From contig NZ_CP033069.1 of the NCBI RefSeq assembly GCF_003669015.1, positions 3,296,501-3,360,500 of the forward strand: a stretch of 64,000 nt of DNA, read 5' to 3'. Below the pieces are notes generated by a model. It was not told where the DNA came from and did not search any database. It worked only from the letters and a program-made list of their open reading frames with translations. The stretch is from Acidovorax sp. 1608163. GTDB taxonomy: Bacteria; Pseudomonadota; Gammaproteobacteria; Burkholderiales; Burkholderiaceae_C. Position numbers and translations under genes: made by a program. Below, piece after piece: positions 52,643-62,306 of the stretch. The first letter of the stretch is position 1. The number at the start of each line of letters is the position of its first letter.

Positions 52643-53221
52643 TCACACCGAAAGCAAATGGGTGCGGTAGTGGGCCAGCTCTTCGATCGATTCATGCACA
52701 TCCGCCAGTGCCGTGTGCTTTTGCGCTTTCTTGAAGCTGCTGTAGGCCTCGGGCTTCCAGCGCTTGGCCAGTTCCTTGAGGGTGCTCACATCCACATTGC
52801 GGTAGTGAAAAAATCGCTCCAGCTTGGGCATGTAGCGAACGAGAAAACGGCGGTCTTGCCCAATGCTGTTGCCACACATCGGGGCCACGCCCTTGGGCAC
52901 GTATTTGCTCAAAAACGCAAGAATCTCCTGCTCAGCCTGGGCCTCCGTCACCTGGGACGCCTTGACTTTGTCGGTCAGGCCACTGCGGCCATGCGTGCCA
53001 CGGTTCCAAGCATCCATCTTGCCAAGTTGCTCATCAGACTGGTGAATCACAATCACCGGGCCTTCAATGCGCGGCTCCAAATTGGGGCCAGTGACCACCA
53101 CGGCAATTTCCAGCAATCGGTCGTTTTCAGGGTCCAGGCCGGTCATCTCACAGTCCAGCCAGACCAGATTTTGGTCTGATTTGGAGAGCGCGGCGGGGAT
53201 AGGGGTGTTAGCTTCTGACAT
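52643..53221 (-). CDS. orn: Oligoribonuclease
   Basis: Degrades 2-5 nt RNAs and pGpG, the end product of cyclic di-GMP turnover; essential in many proteobacteria. 192 residues of the DEDDh exonuclease family: [13 protein letters not shown] (Exo I D-E), [15 protein letters not shown] Exo II region, and [14 protein letters not shown] (Exo III with His and Asp). The ATG at 53221 gives the family length; the open frame further upstream crosses the divergent M48 gene. Confidence 0.95.
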   Translation of the reverse strand: MSEANTPIPAALSKSDQNLVWLDCEMTGLDPENDRLLEIAVVVTGPNLEPRIEGPVIVIHQSDEQLGKMDAWNRGTHGRSGLTDKVKASQVTEAQAEQEILAFLSKYVPKGVAPMCGNSIGQDRRFLVRYMPKLERFFHYRNVDVSTLKELAKRWKPEAYSSFKKAQKHTALADVHESIEELAHYRTHLLSV

Positions 53222-53258
53222 GGGGCGCATTGTCGCCGATGACCTAAACTCGCCGCAC

Positions 53259-54565
53259 ATGGCAGCCCTTGACACCCCCTCCCCCTCCCTGCTTCTGACC
53301 CTGCTGTTTGCCTTGGCCGTCAGTGCGGGCATGCTCCTCAAGCTGTGGCTTGCGTCCAGGCAAATCCGCCACGTAGCGCGACACCGCAGCGCCGTGCCAC
53401 AGGCCTTCGCCGCACGCATTGGCCTGGCAGCCCACCAAAAAGCCGCTGACTACACCCTGTCCAAAACACGCCTGGAGTTGCTGGAGCTGGCCTTGGGCAC
53501 GGCCGTGCTGTTGGGCTGGACCTTGCTGGGCGGACTGAGCCTGCTCAACCAAGCCCTGCTGCAGTGGCTGGGGGTGGCATGTTGCAACAACTGGCGCTGC
53601 TGGCGACCTTTGTGCTCATCAGCGGGCTCATCGATCTGCCGCTATCGCTGTACAAAACCTTCGTGCAAGAAAAGCGGTTTGGGTTCAACCACATGACCCC
53701 CAAACTTTGGCTGATTGACCTGTGCAAATCCACGCTGCTGGGCGCCGCCATTGGCCTGCCGATTGCCGCAGCCATTTTGTGGCTGATGGGCCAGGCAGGC
53801 GCCTACTGGTGGGCTTGGGCCTGGGGGGTGTGGATAGGTTTCAATCTGCTGCTCATGGTGATTTTCCCCACCTTCATTGCGCCGCTGTTCAACCAGTTCA
53901 AGCCCCTGGAAGACGACGCCCTGAAGCAGCGCGTATCTGAGCTGATGCGGCGCTGCGGCTTTGCAGCCAAGGGCCTTTTTGTCATGGATGGCAGCCGCCG
54001 CAGTGCCCACGCCAATGCGTACTTCACGGGCTTTGGCGCGGCCAAGCGGGTGGTGTTTTACGACACCCTGCTGCGACAGCTCACCCCCGGTGAAGTGGAG
54101 GCCGTACTCGCGCACGAGCTGGGCCACTTCAAGCACCGCCACATCGTGCAGCGCATCGTGAGCCTGTTCGCCTTCAGCCTGGTGGGCTTCGCCCTGCTGG
54201 GCTGGCTGTCCACCCAAGCCTGGTTCTACACCGGGCTGGGGGTACTGCCATCCATGGGGCTGCAGGCCGATGGCACAGCGGCGCCCAACGACGCGTTGGC
54301 ACTGCTGTTGTTCATGCTGGCAACACCGGTGTTCACCCAGTTCATCTCTCCCCTGTTTTCACAGCTCTCGCGCAAGCACGAGTTCCAGGCCGATGCCTAT
54401 GCCGCATTGCAAACACAGGCGGCAGACCTGTCATCGGCTTTGCTCAAGCTGTATGAGGACAATGCGTCCACACTGACGCCCGACCCCATCTACGTGAAGT
54501 TCTACTACTCCCACCCACCCGCTTCCGAGCGGCTGGCCCGACTCCCTCTCACCACCACACCATGA
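53259..54565 (+). pseudogene. M48-family membrane protease (Ste24-like), frameshifted
   Basis: The N-terminal part (from the ATG at 53259) holds the first membrane segments and ends NQALLQWLG; the rest continues in another frame from GGMLQQLALLATFV. The break is in a run of five G at 53570-53574; adding one G restores 435 codons. The catalytic HELGH (in VLAHELGHFKHRH) and the downstream Glu in RKHEFQAD are intact. The family cleaves membrane or prenylated proteins. The intact motifs and overlap with phhB (ATGA) suggest an assembly error rather than a dead gene. Confidence 0.8.
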
Positions 54566-54903
54566 CCTCCATGCTGAAGAAAAAAGACTGGTCAACGCAG
54601 ACCCGTCGGGCGCTGAAAGCTCCTGAAGTTGTAGCAAAACTGGCCCAACTCGAAGGCTGGAGCCTGAGTGGCGATGGCGCCGATGTGGCCATCGAAAAGA
54701 CCTACCGCTTTGCCAACTATTACGAAACCATCGCGTTCGTGAACGCGGTTGCCTTTATCGCCAACGCGCAAGACCACCACCCCGACCTGTCGGTGCACTA
54801 CAACCGCTGCGTGGTGCGTCTTAACACCCATGATGTGCAGGGCATTTCGATCACCGATATCGAATGCGCAGCGCAGTTTGACGGCCTGCTGGTGCTGGCA
54901 TGA
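54562..54903 (+). CDS. phhB: Pterin-4a-carbinolamine dehydratase
   Basis: 113 residues. Dehydrates 4a-hydroxytetrahydropterin, regenerating the cofactor of aromatic hydroxylases such as PhhA. The active-site signature is DHHPDLSVHYNRCVV, with three histidines, preceded by YYETIAFVNAVAFIA. The start overlaps the M48 stop by 4 bp. No phenylalanine hydroxylase is nearby. It is followed by rsgA after 18 bp, so the three genes probably form an operon. Confidence 0.93.
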   Translation: MTSMLKKKDWSTQTRRALKAPEVVAKLAQLEGWSLSGDGADVAIEKTYRFANYYETIAFVNAVAFIANAQDHHPDLSVHYNRCVVRLNTHDVQGISITDIECAAQFDGLLVLA

Positions 54904-54921
54904 CCCGCACCGGCTTGAACC

Positions 54922-55869
54922 ATGGCTGAGCGCAGCGCCCTGATGCAAGGCACCGTGGTAGCCAGCCATGGTCGCCACTGCGTGGTGGAAACACCCGACG
55001 GCCAGCGCCGCATTTGCCACCCTCGGGGCAAGAAAAGCCAAGCGGTGGTGGGCGACCACGTGCTGTGGCAGGCCGCCCCAGCCGGGCAAGGAGACGAAGG
55101 GACCATCGAGAAAGTACAGGAGCGGCGCAACCTGTTCTATCGCCAAGATGAGATCCGCACCAAGTCTTTCGCCGCCAACATCGACCAGGTGCTGATCCTG
55201 ATCGCTGCAGAGCCCGTGTTTTCAGAAAGCCAGTTGGCCCGCGCACTGATCACAGCAGAAGCCACCCACATCACACCGCTGATTGCACTGAACAAAAGCG
55301 ATCTGGTGGAGCCCTTTGCACGCGCCTGGGCGCGGCTGCAGCCCTATCGCCACATGGGTGCAGAGGGCAAGCACTACGGGGTACTCCCTCTGTCGCTGAC
55401 GCAATCCAGCGACGTGGACCGCAATGCCCTCATGGGACACCTGAAGGGCAAGACCACCTTGGTGCTCGGCCCCTCTGGCTCCGGCAAAAGCACCTTGATC
55501 AACCTGCTGGTGCCCGGCGCCACGGTGCTGACAGGCGAAATCTCCCAGGCGCTGAACTCTGGCAAACACACCACCACCAGCACCCACTGGTACTGGGTGG
55601 ATGCAGAGCGCACCACCGCACTGATCGATTCACCAGGGTTTCAAGAGTTTGGGTTGCACCACATCGCACCCATGCAACTCGCCAGTTGCATGCCCGATAT
55701 TGCAGCCCATGCCACAGACTGCCGGTTCTACAATTGCACCCATTTGCACGAACCGGGTTGCGGTGTTTTGGACACGTTGAAAAAGCCCACTGAGCAAGGC
55801 GGAATCAGCGCGACACGCTACAAAATATATAGCGATTTATTTGCAGAGCTGAGCCAGCCACGGTACTGA
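54922..55869 (+). CDS. rsgA: Ribosome small subunit-dependent GTPase A
   Basis: 315 residues. A circularly permuted GTPase that checks late 30S maturation. An N-terminal OB fold (residues about 8-75), G4 motif NKSDLV, then G1 GPSGSGKSTL, the switch region with GKHTTT, G3 DSPGFQEFG, and a C-terminal zinc motif (CRFYNCTHLHEPGC). It belongs downstream of orn in many betaproteobacteria; here orn is divergent and the M48-phhB pair intervenes. Confidence 0.95.
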   Translation: MAERSALMQGTVVASHGRHCVVETPDGQRRICHPRGKKSQAVVGDHVLWQAAPAGQGDEGTIEKVQERRNLFYRQDEIRTKSFAANIDQVLILIAAEPVFSESQLARALITAEATHITPLIALNKSDLVEPFARAWARLQPYRHMGAEGKHYGVLPLSLTQSSDVDRNALMGHLKGKTTLVLGPSGSGKSTLINLLVPGATVLTGEISQALNSGKHTTTSTHWYWVDAERTTALIDSPGFQEFGLHHIAPMQLASCMPDIAAHATDCRFYNCTHLHEPGCGVLDTLKKPTEQGGISATRYKIYSDLFAELSQPRY

Positions 55870-55920
55870 TACCCAGAGCACAACGCCCGCCCTGGGCTGG
55901 GCAAGCGCTAGCAGCGACCT

Positions 55921-56910
55921 TCAGCCCAGCAGGCGGGCCAAGGTCAACAGGGCCAGCAGCAGCATCCACACCACCACCGAGCGCCACACCAAGCCCACGA
56001 CGCTGCGCAGATGGCCCACTTCGGGCGCCACGCCCGGGGTGGAGTCGCTGTCGCCCAGGTCGGCATCCATCTCCAGCCCCTGCTGTGCAGCCATCGCATC
56101 CACGCGGGCCTTCAAAGCCTCACCGCCCAGGCGGACATTGATGGCCCCCGCCGTGGCAGCCAGCACCACCCCATCGTTGTCGTTGGGGAAGCGCTGGGCA
56201 TGGAAGCGCCAGCCCTCAATCGCCTCCTCAAAACTGCCGACCACCGCGAAGCTCAGCGCCGTCAGCCGCGATGGCAACCAGTCCATGGCCCACCAGGCTT
56301 TGGCCGAAGCCTGTTGCAGCGCCTCGCTGGCCGACTGGCCAGCCGCATGGTGGCGCGGGTGCCAGTACCGGGAGACAAACTCCGCCATGCGGTACAACAC
56401 CGCGCCAGTAGGGCCAAGCCCCACAGCCGCCAGAATCGAAAACCAGGCCAGAACGCCAAACACGTGCCGGTGGGCCGCAATGACCGAATACTCAATCACA
56501 TGGCGCACGATCTCGCTGCGCGGCAGCATGCCGACATCCACCTGCTGCCAATGCGCCAAACGCTCCCGAGCAGCGTCTTCCTGCCCTTCCTCCAGGGCAT
56601 CACGAATGCCCGTGAAGTGGTGGCTGAACTGGCGAAACCCCAGCGTGATGTAAAGCACCGCCACGCTCCAGAGTACGGCGAAAGGCCAGCCCAGCCCCCA
56701 CAGCAGCGCCCAATGGATGGCCAGGGTAATCAGCGCCGGTAAAACCACGGCCAGGCTCCAGGCCACCCAGCCGTGGTGGGTCTTGCCCGCATCGAAGTTG
56801 CGACTCACAGACAGTGCCCACGCGCGCAGCCCGGCGTGGATGGGATTGCTTCTGGACAGGGGGCGTGCCTGCTCGATCAGCAGAGCGAACAGGATGGCAA
56901 AGAAACTCAT
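55921..56910 (-). CDS. CobD/CbiB-family membrane protein
   Basis: 329 residues with several membrane segments, including SFFAILFALLIEQ at the start, ALITLAIHWALLWG and the end VVVWMLLLALLTLARLLG. The middle has the CobD/CbiB-type layout (HVIEYSVIAAHRHVFGVLAWFSILAAVG in part, AVLYRMAEFVSRYW). True CobD makes cobinamide from cobyric acid, but this divergent betaproteobacterial branch is found without cobalamin genes, as here, and may do something else. The ATG at 56910 was chosen over 56961. It lies 43 bp after the Nudix gene on the same strand. Confidence 0.72.
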   Translation of the reverse strand: MSFFAILFALLIEQARPLSRSNPIHAGLRAWALSVSRNFDAGKTHHGWVAWSLAVVLPALITLAIHWALLWGLGWPFAVLWSVAVLYITLGFRQFSHHFTGIRDALEEGQEDAARERLAHWQQVDVGMLPRSEIVRHVIEYSVIAAHRHVFGVLAWFSILAAVGLGPTGAVLYRMAEFVSRYWHPRHHAAGQSASEALQQASAKAWWAMDWLPSRLTALSFAVVGSFEEAIEGWRFHAQRFPNDNDGVVLAATAGAINVRLGGEALKARVDAMAAQQGLEMDADLGDSDSTPGVAPEVGHLRSVVGLVWRSVVVWMLLLALLTLARLLG

Positions 56911-56953
56911 GGGACCAATGATAACGGGCCGCCAGCCACGCCATCCACCATGG

Positions 56954-57669
56954 TCAGGCACTCAAGAATCGGTACAGATTGCGCAGCATGCCCGCTGTCG
57001 CGCCCCAGATGAAGCGGTGCTGCTCCCCATCGTCATACGGCATGGAGAACCACTGCCGATGAATACCGCCAGCCTCAAAGACATGGTGGCGGTGGTGGGC
57101 CGGGTTCATCAAAAACGCCAAGGGCACCTCAAACACATCGGCCACTTCGTGGGGATTGGGCTGCAACTCAAAATCTGGCGCCACCAGCGCCACCACCGGC
57201 GAGATGATGAAAGAAGAGCCCGTGACGTAGGTGGGCAGCACGCCGAGCACTTCGGCATAGGCAGCGGCCAGCCCAACCTCCTCATGCGCCTCCCTCAGGG
57301 CAGTGTGAGAGGGGCTGGCGTCTTCAGGATCGGTCCGCCCCCCGGAAATGCCACCTGCCCCGAATGCGTGGACAGGTGCGCTGTGCGCTCCGTCAGCAAC
57401 ACCATGGGCTGCTCACGCTGCACAATGCCCACCAACACAGCCGCCTGCGCTGGCGCGCGATTGGCATAGGGCTTCTCCAACACCACTTCGGGCGCCCACA
57501 CGGGCGGGTTTGCAAACCGCTGGCGCAAGGCGGTTGCCGTCAACGCTGCCGCATTGACAGAGGGCAAATGGGCATCCACCTGAGTGACAGGCACCTTGCG
57601 CGGATCAAAGCCAGGGATCGCACTCAGCGCAACAGCAGCAGGGGGTTCAGAGCGATGGGGTGTGTTCAC
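56954..57669 (-). pseudogene. Nudix hydrolase, CoA pyrophosphatase type, frameshifted
   Basis: The N-terminal part has [22 protein letters not shown], the NudL/UPF0035 signature. Immediately after, in a run of six C on the plus strand (57338-57343), the frame is lost. One added base restores the Nudix box ([20 protein letters not shown]) and continues into LGVLPTYVTGSSF to the stop at 56954, about 238 residues from the GTG at 57669 (a GTG at 57762 is also possible). It would cleave CoA to phosphopantetheine and ADP. Conservation past the break again suggests a base-calling error. Confidence 0.78.
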
Positions 57670-57784
57670 AGCAAGCAAAAGCCAAGACAGAGAGGGCGCA
57701 GGAAAGCGGATGCGGCACAACCCCAGTCGGCGCGAAAAAATCCGGGGGCCGCGCCGCCGCACATTGATTCAGAGGCAGAAATGA

Positions 57785-57819
57785 AAAAACCGCTACAGGC
57801 CAAGGCACTGTAGCGGTTT
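57785..57819 (-). terminator. Terminator after rplS
   Basis: A 12-bp perfect stem, AAACCGCTACAG...CTGTAGCGGTTT, followed on the minus strand by TTTTTT. It ends the rpsP-rimM-trmD-rplS operon. Confidence 0.9.
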
Positions 57820-57844
57820 GCAGCATCCGAGAATGCCTGGCGCC

Positions 57845-58225
57845 TTATGCGGCGACAGCTGCAGCCTTGCGCGAAGGCAGCTTTTCCTTGATACGTGCCG
57901 ACTTACCGCTGCGGTCACGCAGGTAGTACAGCTTGGCACGGCGCACGTCACCACGGCGCTTGACTTCGATGCTGGCGATCAGCGGGCTGTAGGTTTGGAA
58001 CGTACGTTCCACGCCTTCGCCGCTGGAGATCTTGCGCACGGTGAAGCCGCTGTTCAGGCCGCGATTGCGCTTGGCAATCACCACGCCTTCGTAAGCCTGC
58101 ACGCGCTTGCGGGTACCTTCCACCACGTTCACGCTCACGATGACGGTGTCACCAGGGGCGAATTCGGGGATGGTCTTGTTCAAGCGGGCGATTTCTTCCG
58201 CTTCCAGGGTCTGGATCAGGTTCAT
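57845..58225 (-). CDS. rplS: 50S ribosomal protein L19
   Basis: 126 residues: [12 protein letters not shown] start, [22 protein letters not shown], the conserved [22 protein letters not shown] (quoted to conserve order only in part), [10 protein letters not shown] and the C-terminal [11 protein letters not shown]. It sits at the 30S-50S interface. I chose the ATG at 58225 over 58255. Last gene of the rpsP operon. Confidence 0.97.
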   Translation of the reverse strand: MNLIQTLEAEEIARLNKTIPEFAPGDTVIVSVNVVEGTRKRVQAYEGVVIAKRNRGLNSGFTVRKISSGEGVERTFQTYSPLIASIEVKRRGDVRRAKLYYLRDRSGKSARIKEKLPSRKAAAVAA

Positions 58226-58354
58226 GTTGATATCCAACGATCTTGTCCGCGCCAAAAATGGCTGCGTCGGGATTGACGTTCAGGGTTTTGCCAAGGTTTG
58301 CATCTTGCACAAAACGGCCGGCCAGAGGATCGAAAAGCCCTCCATTATAGCCAG

Positions 58355-59113
58355 TCAGCGCAATTTGGCCAATACCGCTTCGTCTGCAGGCTTGAGCGAG
58401 CCTGCGGCGCGTGCCGCGTCAATCAGGTCCGGGCGATGCTGGGCGGTGGTCAGCAGCCGCTGGTCACGGCGCCAGCGCTCGATCTGAACGTGGTGACCCG
58501 ACATCAAAGGCGCCGGCACCGCCCTGCCCGCCCACTCCTCGGGGCGGGTGTAGTGCGGGCAATCCAGCAAACCATCCAACGCAGGATTGAAGCTGTCGAG
58601 CTGGTGGCTGCCTTCGTCATTGAGCACACCAGGCTGCAGCCGGGTAACCGCATCCAGCAGGGCCAGGGCCGCAATCTCCCCCCCAGACAACACGAAATCG
58701 CCCAGGCTCAGTTGCACCCCCACATAGGCATCGATGAAGCGCTGGTCAATGCCTTCATAGCGACCGCACAGCAAAACAGCCCCGGCGCTGGCAGACCAGC
58801 CCTCTACTTCGGCATGGTTGAGCCTGCGACCAATGGGAGAAAACAGCACCAGGGGCACTTGGGCTTCTGGCGCCTCGTTGCGCTGCGCGCGAATGTCTGC
58901 CAGGCAGCGCTCCAAGGGCTCGGCCATCATCACCATGCCGGGGCCACCGCCAAAGGGGCGGTCGTCCACCCGGCGGTAATTGCCCTGCGCGTAGTCACGC
59001 GGGTTCCACAAGCGCACATCCACTTGGCCAGTGCTGTAGGCACGACGCGTCACACCGGCCGCAAGGAAAGGCGCAAACAGCTCCGGGAACAGGGTGATGA
59101 CATCAAAGCGCAT
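58355..59113 (-). CDS. trmD: tRNA (guanine37-N1)-methyltransferase
   Basis: 252 residues of the SPOUT knot family. Methylates G37 of tRNAs with G36, preventing +1 frameshifts. FDVITLFPELF start, DDRPFGGGPGMVMM, the SAM knot LLCGRYEGIDQRFI and LGDFVLSGGEIAAL, and the C-terminal SGHHVQIERWRRD. Third in the rpsP operon. Confidence 0.97.
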   Translation of the reverse strand: MRFDVITLFPELFAPFLAAGVTRRAYSTGQVDVRLWNPRDYAQGNYRRVDDRPFGGGPGMVMMAEPLERCLADIRAQRNEAPEAQVPLVLFSPIGRRLNHAEVEGWSASAGAVLLCGRYEGIDQRFIDAYVGVQLSLGDFVLSGGEIAALALLDAVTRLQPGVLNDEGSHQLDSFNPALDGLLDCPHYTRPEEWAGRAVPAPLMSGHHVQIERWRRDQRLLTTAQHRPDLIDAARAAGSLKPADEAVLAKLR

Positions 59114-59151
59114 GAAAGACCACCTCAGAGGGACAAGGCAAAGCGGTCGCT

Positions 59152-59721
59152 TCAGTAGTCCGGCTGCCAGTCCACGGTGATGCGCTTCTCGGGCAGCTCC
59201 ACCTTGTCCACAAAGGCCGATACAAAGGGAATCATGCGCTCCTGCGCCTTGCCGTCTTGCTCATAAGCCAGCACCAGCACGGTTTGCGGGCCTGTGGAGA
59301 GCAGCTCACGCACTTCACCCAGGGCAATACCCTCGCGGTTGATGACCTGCAGGCCAATCAAATCCACCCAGTAATACTCATCACTGCCGGTAGACGGAAA
59401 ACTGGAACGCGGCACAAACACGCGCGCGCCGCGCAATGCCTCTGCGGCATCGCGGTCATCCACACCTTCCGCCCAGGCCACCACGGTGTCGGAATGGTCC
59501 TTGGCTTGGCGGATCTTGAGCAGTAACGTGCCAGAGAATGTTTTGGCTCCGCGCTCTGAGGGCTGCAGAAACCAGCGTTTGGCCGAAAACAGGGCCTCAG
59601 GGCTGGTGCTGTGGGGCAAAACCTTGAACCAGCCCTTGACCCCCCAGGCGTCGGCAATGCGCGCAACCTCGACGGCATCTTCGGGCAGGTCAATCGGTTC
59701 GAGCGTGAGGGAGGTGGCCAT
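59152..59721 (-). CDS. rimM: 16S rRNA processing protein RimM
   Basis: 189 residues from the ATG at 59721 (a TTG at 59736 is less likely). N-terminal domain VARIADAWGVKGWFKV and a C-terminal PRC barrel (YYWVDLIGLQVIN, PFVSAFVDKV). Needed for maturation of the 30S head with S19. Second in the operon, 73 bp after rpsP with a hairpin between them. Confidence 0.95.
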   Translation of the reverse strand: MATSLTLEPIDLPEDAVEVARIADAWGVKGWFKVLPHSTSPEALFSAKRWFLQPSERGAKTFSGTLLLKIRQAKDHSDTVVAWAEGVDDRDAAEALRGARVFVPRSSFPSTGSDEYYWVDLIGLQVINREGIALGEVRELLSTGPQTVLVLAYEQDGKAQERMIPFVSAFVDKVELPEKRITVDWQPDY

Positions 59722-59744
59722 GTTGGGATCAGACAAAAAGAAAA

Positions 59745-59781
59745 GGGCGGGATCCGCCGGGAAAACCCACGGAGCCCGCCC
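59745..59781 (-). terminator. Attenuator-type hairpin between rpsP and rimM
   Basis: On the minus strand GGGCGGGCTCCG...CGGCGGATCCCGCCC followed by TTTTCTTTTT. It probably lets extra rpsP transcript end before the lower-level rimM-trmD part. Confidence 0.75.
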
Positions 59782-59794
59782 TCGTCAGGGGACT

Positions 59795-60046
59795 TTAAGC
59801 AGCCTTCTTGGCGGCTTGCTTGATCAGACGGTCCACGGTAGGCGAGGACTGGGCGCCCACGCTCTGCCAGTACGTCAGGCGGTCTTGCACGATGCGCAGG
59901 CCTTCTTCGGTTTCCTTGGCTGTAGGGTTGTAGAAGCCAATGCGCTCGATGAAGCGACCATCGCGACGAACGCGCTTGTCAGCCACAACGATGTTGAAGA
60001 AAGGACGGCCCTTAGAACCGCCGCGGGAGAGTCGAATGACGACCAT
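59795..60046 (-). CDS. rpsP: 30S ribosomal protein S16
   Basis: 83 residues: [25 protein letters not shown] (start quoted in part), [15 protein letters not shown], and a Lys/Ala-rich end. Normal length. First gene of the operon; its promoter lies in the 136-bp gap to the divergent acetyltransferase. Confidence 0.97.
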   Translation of the reverse strand: MVVIRLSRGGSKGRPFFNIVVADKRVRRDGRFIERIGFYNPTAKETEEGLRIVQDRLTYWQSVGAQSSPTVDRLIKQAAKKAA

Positions 60047-60182
60047 GATTTATCCTTCGGGTGGTGAGCCAGCGTCAAAATGCGCAGGCCACGGAAATTT
60101 CGCAACGTTTGAGACACGCGACATGACCACCCGGCCAGCGACACGCTGCAAAGCCTGCAATTATATCCACAACCCTCTCCGT

Positions 60183-60704
60183 ATGCCCACCATCCGCCCC
60201 AGCACTGACGCCGATATCGCCGCCATCACCGCCATTTACACCCACCACGTCCTGCACGGGACAGGCACCTTCGAGATCGATCCCCCCTCCGAATCCGACA
60301 TGGCGACGCGCCGAGCCGACGTGCTGGCGCGCCAACTGCCCTGGATCGTGGCGGAAAAGAACGGCGAAGTTCTGGGCTTTGCCTACGCCAACTGGTTCAA
60401 GCCCCGCCCGGCGTACCGCTTTTCGGCCGAAGACTCGATTTACGTGGCCGAAACCGCTCGCGGCATGGGCGTAGGCCGCAAATTGCTGGCAGAGCTGACC
60501 GTGCAGGCAGAGGCGGCCGGTGTGCGCAAACTGCTGGCAGTGATTGGCGACTCGGCCAACGCGGGCTCCATCGGCGTACACCGCTCGCTGGGCTTCACGG
60601 ACGTGGGCATCATGCGATCGGTGGGCTGGAAGTTTGGCGCCTGGCGCGACATCGTGCTCATGGAAAAGGTGCTGGGCGTTGGCGACACGACTGCACCCGA
60701 GTGA
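60183..60704 (+). CDS. GNAT N-acetyltransferase (phosphinothricin / methionine sulfoximine type)
   Basis: 173 residues: IRPSTDADIAAITAIY at the start, the substrate loop GTGTFEIDPPSESDM, and the acetyl-CoA motif ARGMGVGRKLL with SANAGSIGVHRSLGF. The layout is that of the Pat/MddA group, which acetylate phosphinothricin or methionine sulfoximine/sulfone. Physiologically it may detoxify methionine sulfone. The ATG at 60183 fits the family. It is followed by the TM2 protein after 7 bp. Confidence 0.88.
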   Translation: MPTIRPSTDADIAAITAIYTHHVLHGTGTFEIDPPSESDMATRRADVLARQLPWIVAEKNGEVLGFAYANWFKPRPAYRFSAEDSIYVAETARGMGVGRKLLAELTVQAEAAGVRKLLAVIGDSANAGSIGVHRSLGFTDVGIMRSVGWKFGAWRDIVLMEKVLGVGDTTAPE

Positions 60705-60711
60705 AGCCCGC

Positions 60712-61158
60712 ATGAAAAACAAAACCCTGGCCGCCTGGCTGGCCTTCCTGGGTGGGCCGCTGGGCCTGCACCGTTTTTACTTGCGCGGTCTGTCGGACAC
60801 GCTGGGCTGGATGCTGCCCATCCCCACGGCGCTGGGGCTGTACGGTATTCAACGGGTACAGCAGTTTGGCCAGGACGACCAGTACAGCTGGGTGCTGATC
60901 CCGCTGCTCGGGTTCACCATTGCGGGCTGCGCGCTGCAGGCCATTTGGTATGGCTTGCAAACACCCGAGAAGTGGAACGCCCGCTACAACCCCGCCGCCC
61001 CCGCAGAAGCCGCCCCCGGCCAAACCCGCTGGCTCACCATTGGCGCCATTGTGGTTTCGCTGCTGGTGGGCACCACAGTGCTGATGGCCAGTTTGGCATT
61101 CAGCTTTCAGCGCTACTTTGAATACCAGATCGAGGAAGCGCGAAAGATATCGCAGTAA
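60712..61158 (+). CDS. TM2-domain membrane protein
   Basis: 148 residues. The N-terminal TM2 motif is plain: AAWLAFLGGPLGLHRFYLRG, followed by a turn and a second hydrophobic helix. Another membrane segment (LTIGAIVVSLLVGTTVLMA) precedes a short cytoplasmic end. The function of TM2 proteins in bacteria is unknown. It is probably co-transcribed with the acetyltransferase. Confidence 0.8.
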   Translation: MKNKTLAAWLAFLGGPLGLHRFYLRGLSDTLGWMLPIPTALGLYGIQRVQQFGQDDQYSWVLIPLLGFTIAGCALQAIWYGLQTPEKWNARYNPAAPAEAAPGQTRWLTIGAIVVSLLVGTTVLMASLAFSFQRYFEYQIEEARKISQ

Positions 61159-61195
61159 CCGCCAGCGGCAGCCCAGACGCTGGAGCCCCAGACAA

Positions 61196-61230
61196 AACGC
61201 CCTGTTCGGCGATCAGCCAAACAGGGCGTT
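61196..61230 (-). terminator. Terminator between the TM2 gene and pit
   Basis: An 11-bp stem AACGCCCTGTT / AACAGGGCGTT. On the minus strand it is followed by TTTTG, so it mainly serves the pit operon; on the plus strand a weaker T run follows. Confidence 0.75.
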
Positions 61231-61276
61231 AGCGCTTTATTTATAAGCGCAAGCAGCTATTATTTCAATAGCAATC
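61228..61276. repeat. Comamonadaceae palindromic repeat, full copy
   Basis: GTTAGCGCTTTATTTATAAGCGCAAGCAGCTATTATTTCAATAGCAAT. It overlaps the terminator and the last bases of the pit gene. Confidence 0.8.
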
Positions 61277-62288
61277 AGAACAACTGCAAGCTGATCCAGT
61301 ACGCAATGGCCGCCACGAACGCGCTGGCCGGTATCGTCAAAATCCAGGCCCAGATGATGTTGCCCGCCACGCCCCAACGCACGGCGCTGGCACGCTGGGT
61401 GGAGCCCACACCCACGATGGCACCGGTGATGGTGTGCGTGGTGGACACTGGGATGCCAAGCGTGGTGGCCAGGAACAGCGTGAGCGCCCCGCCCGTCTCG
61501 GCGCAAAAGCCGCCCACCGGCTTGAGCTTGGTGATCTTCTGGCCCATGGTCTTGACGATGCGCCAGCCGCCAAACATCGTGCCCAGGCCAATGGCCACGT
61601 AGCAGCTCACGATGGTCCAGGTCGGTGGCGCCGCATCGGTGGCCGAAGCGTAGCCGGTAGAGATGAGCAGCAGCCAGATGATGCCGATGGTCTTTTGCGC
61701 GTCGTTACCCCCATGCCCCAGGCTGTAGGCGCCAGCAGACACGAGCTGCAGACGGCGGAACCATTTGTCCACCTTGCTCGGGCGCACCCGGCGGAATATC
61801 CAGGCCACCGCCACCATCATCAGCGATCCCAGCAAGAAGCCCAGCAATGGCGAGATAAAGATGAAAGCCACAGCCTTCAGAATGCCCGCTGCCACCAGCG
61901 CACCGGCCCCCGCCTTGGCAATCACCGAGCCCACAATGCCCCCGATGAGCGCATGCGAAGAGCTGCTGGGAATGCCGTAGTACCAGGTGATCACATTCCA
62001 GGTGATGGCCCCCACCAGGGCACCAAACACCACGTGCACATCCACGATGCCAGGCTGCACAATGCCCTTGCCCACCGTGGCCGCCACGGTCAGGTTGTGG
62101 AAGACAAAAATCGCCACGCAATTGAAAAAGGCGGCAAAAAGCACTGCCTGCGCAGGCTTGAGCACCCCGGTAGACACCACGGTCGCAATCGAGTTGGCCG
62201 CATCATGAAACCCGTTCATGAAGTCGAACAAAATCGCCAGCGCGACGAGCAGCATCACAACCCACAGGGCCGTTTGTACGGTTTCCAT
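61275..62288 (-). CDS. Inorganic phosphate transporter, PiT family
   Basis: 337 residues with about ten membrane segments. The duplicated PiT signature is clear: DFMNGFHDAANSIATVVSTG near residue 24 (quoted without extension) and the second half GNDAQKTIGII with GGNDAQK. Moves metal-phosphate with protons at low affinity. It follows the DUF47 gene by 18 bp, the classical pairing, and probably shares its promoter and Pho box. Confidence 0.93.
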   Translation of the reverse strand: METVQTALWVVMLLVALAILFDFMNGFHDAANSIATVVSTGVLKPAQAVLFAAFFNCVAIFVFHNLTVAATVGKGIVQPGIVDVHVVFGALVGAITWNVITWYYGIPSSSSHALIGGIVGSVIAKAGAGALVAAGILKAVAFIFISPLLGFLLGSLMMVAVAWIFRRVRPSKVDKWFRRLQLVSAGAYSLGHGGNDAQKTIGIIWLLLISTGYASATDAAPPTWTIVSCYVAIGLGTMFGGWRIVKTMGQKITKLKPVGGFCAETGGALTLFLATTLGIPVSTTHTITGAIVGVGSTQRASAVRWGVAGNIIWAWILTIPASAFVAAIAYWISLQLF

Positions 62289-62306
62289 GTTGGTCCGCCC
62301 GGTGGA

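Noticed and set aside
55900..55915. AAGCGCTAGCAGC as another palindromic-repeat copy after rsgA
   Set aside because: Only one arm is present and the flanking half cannot be aligned; too short to list as a copy.
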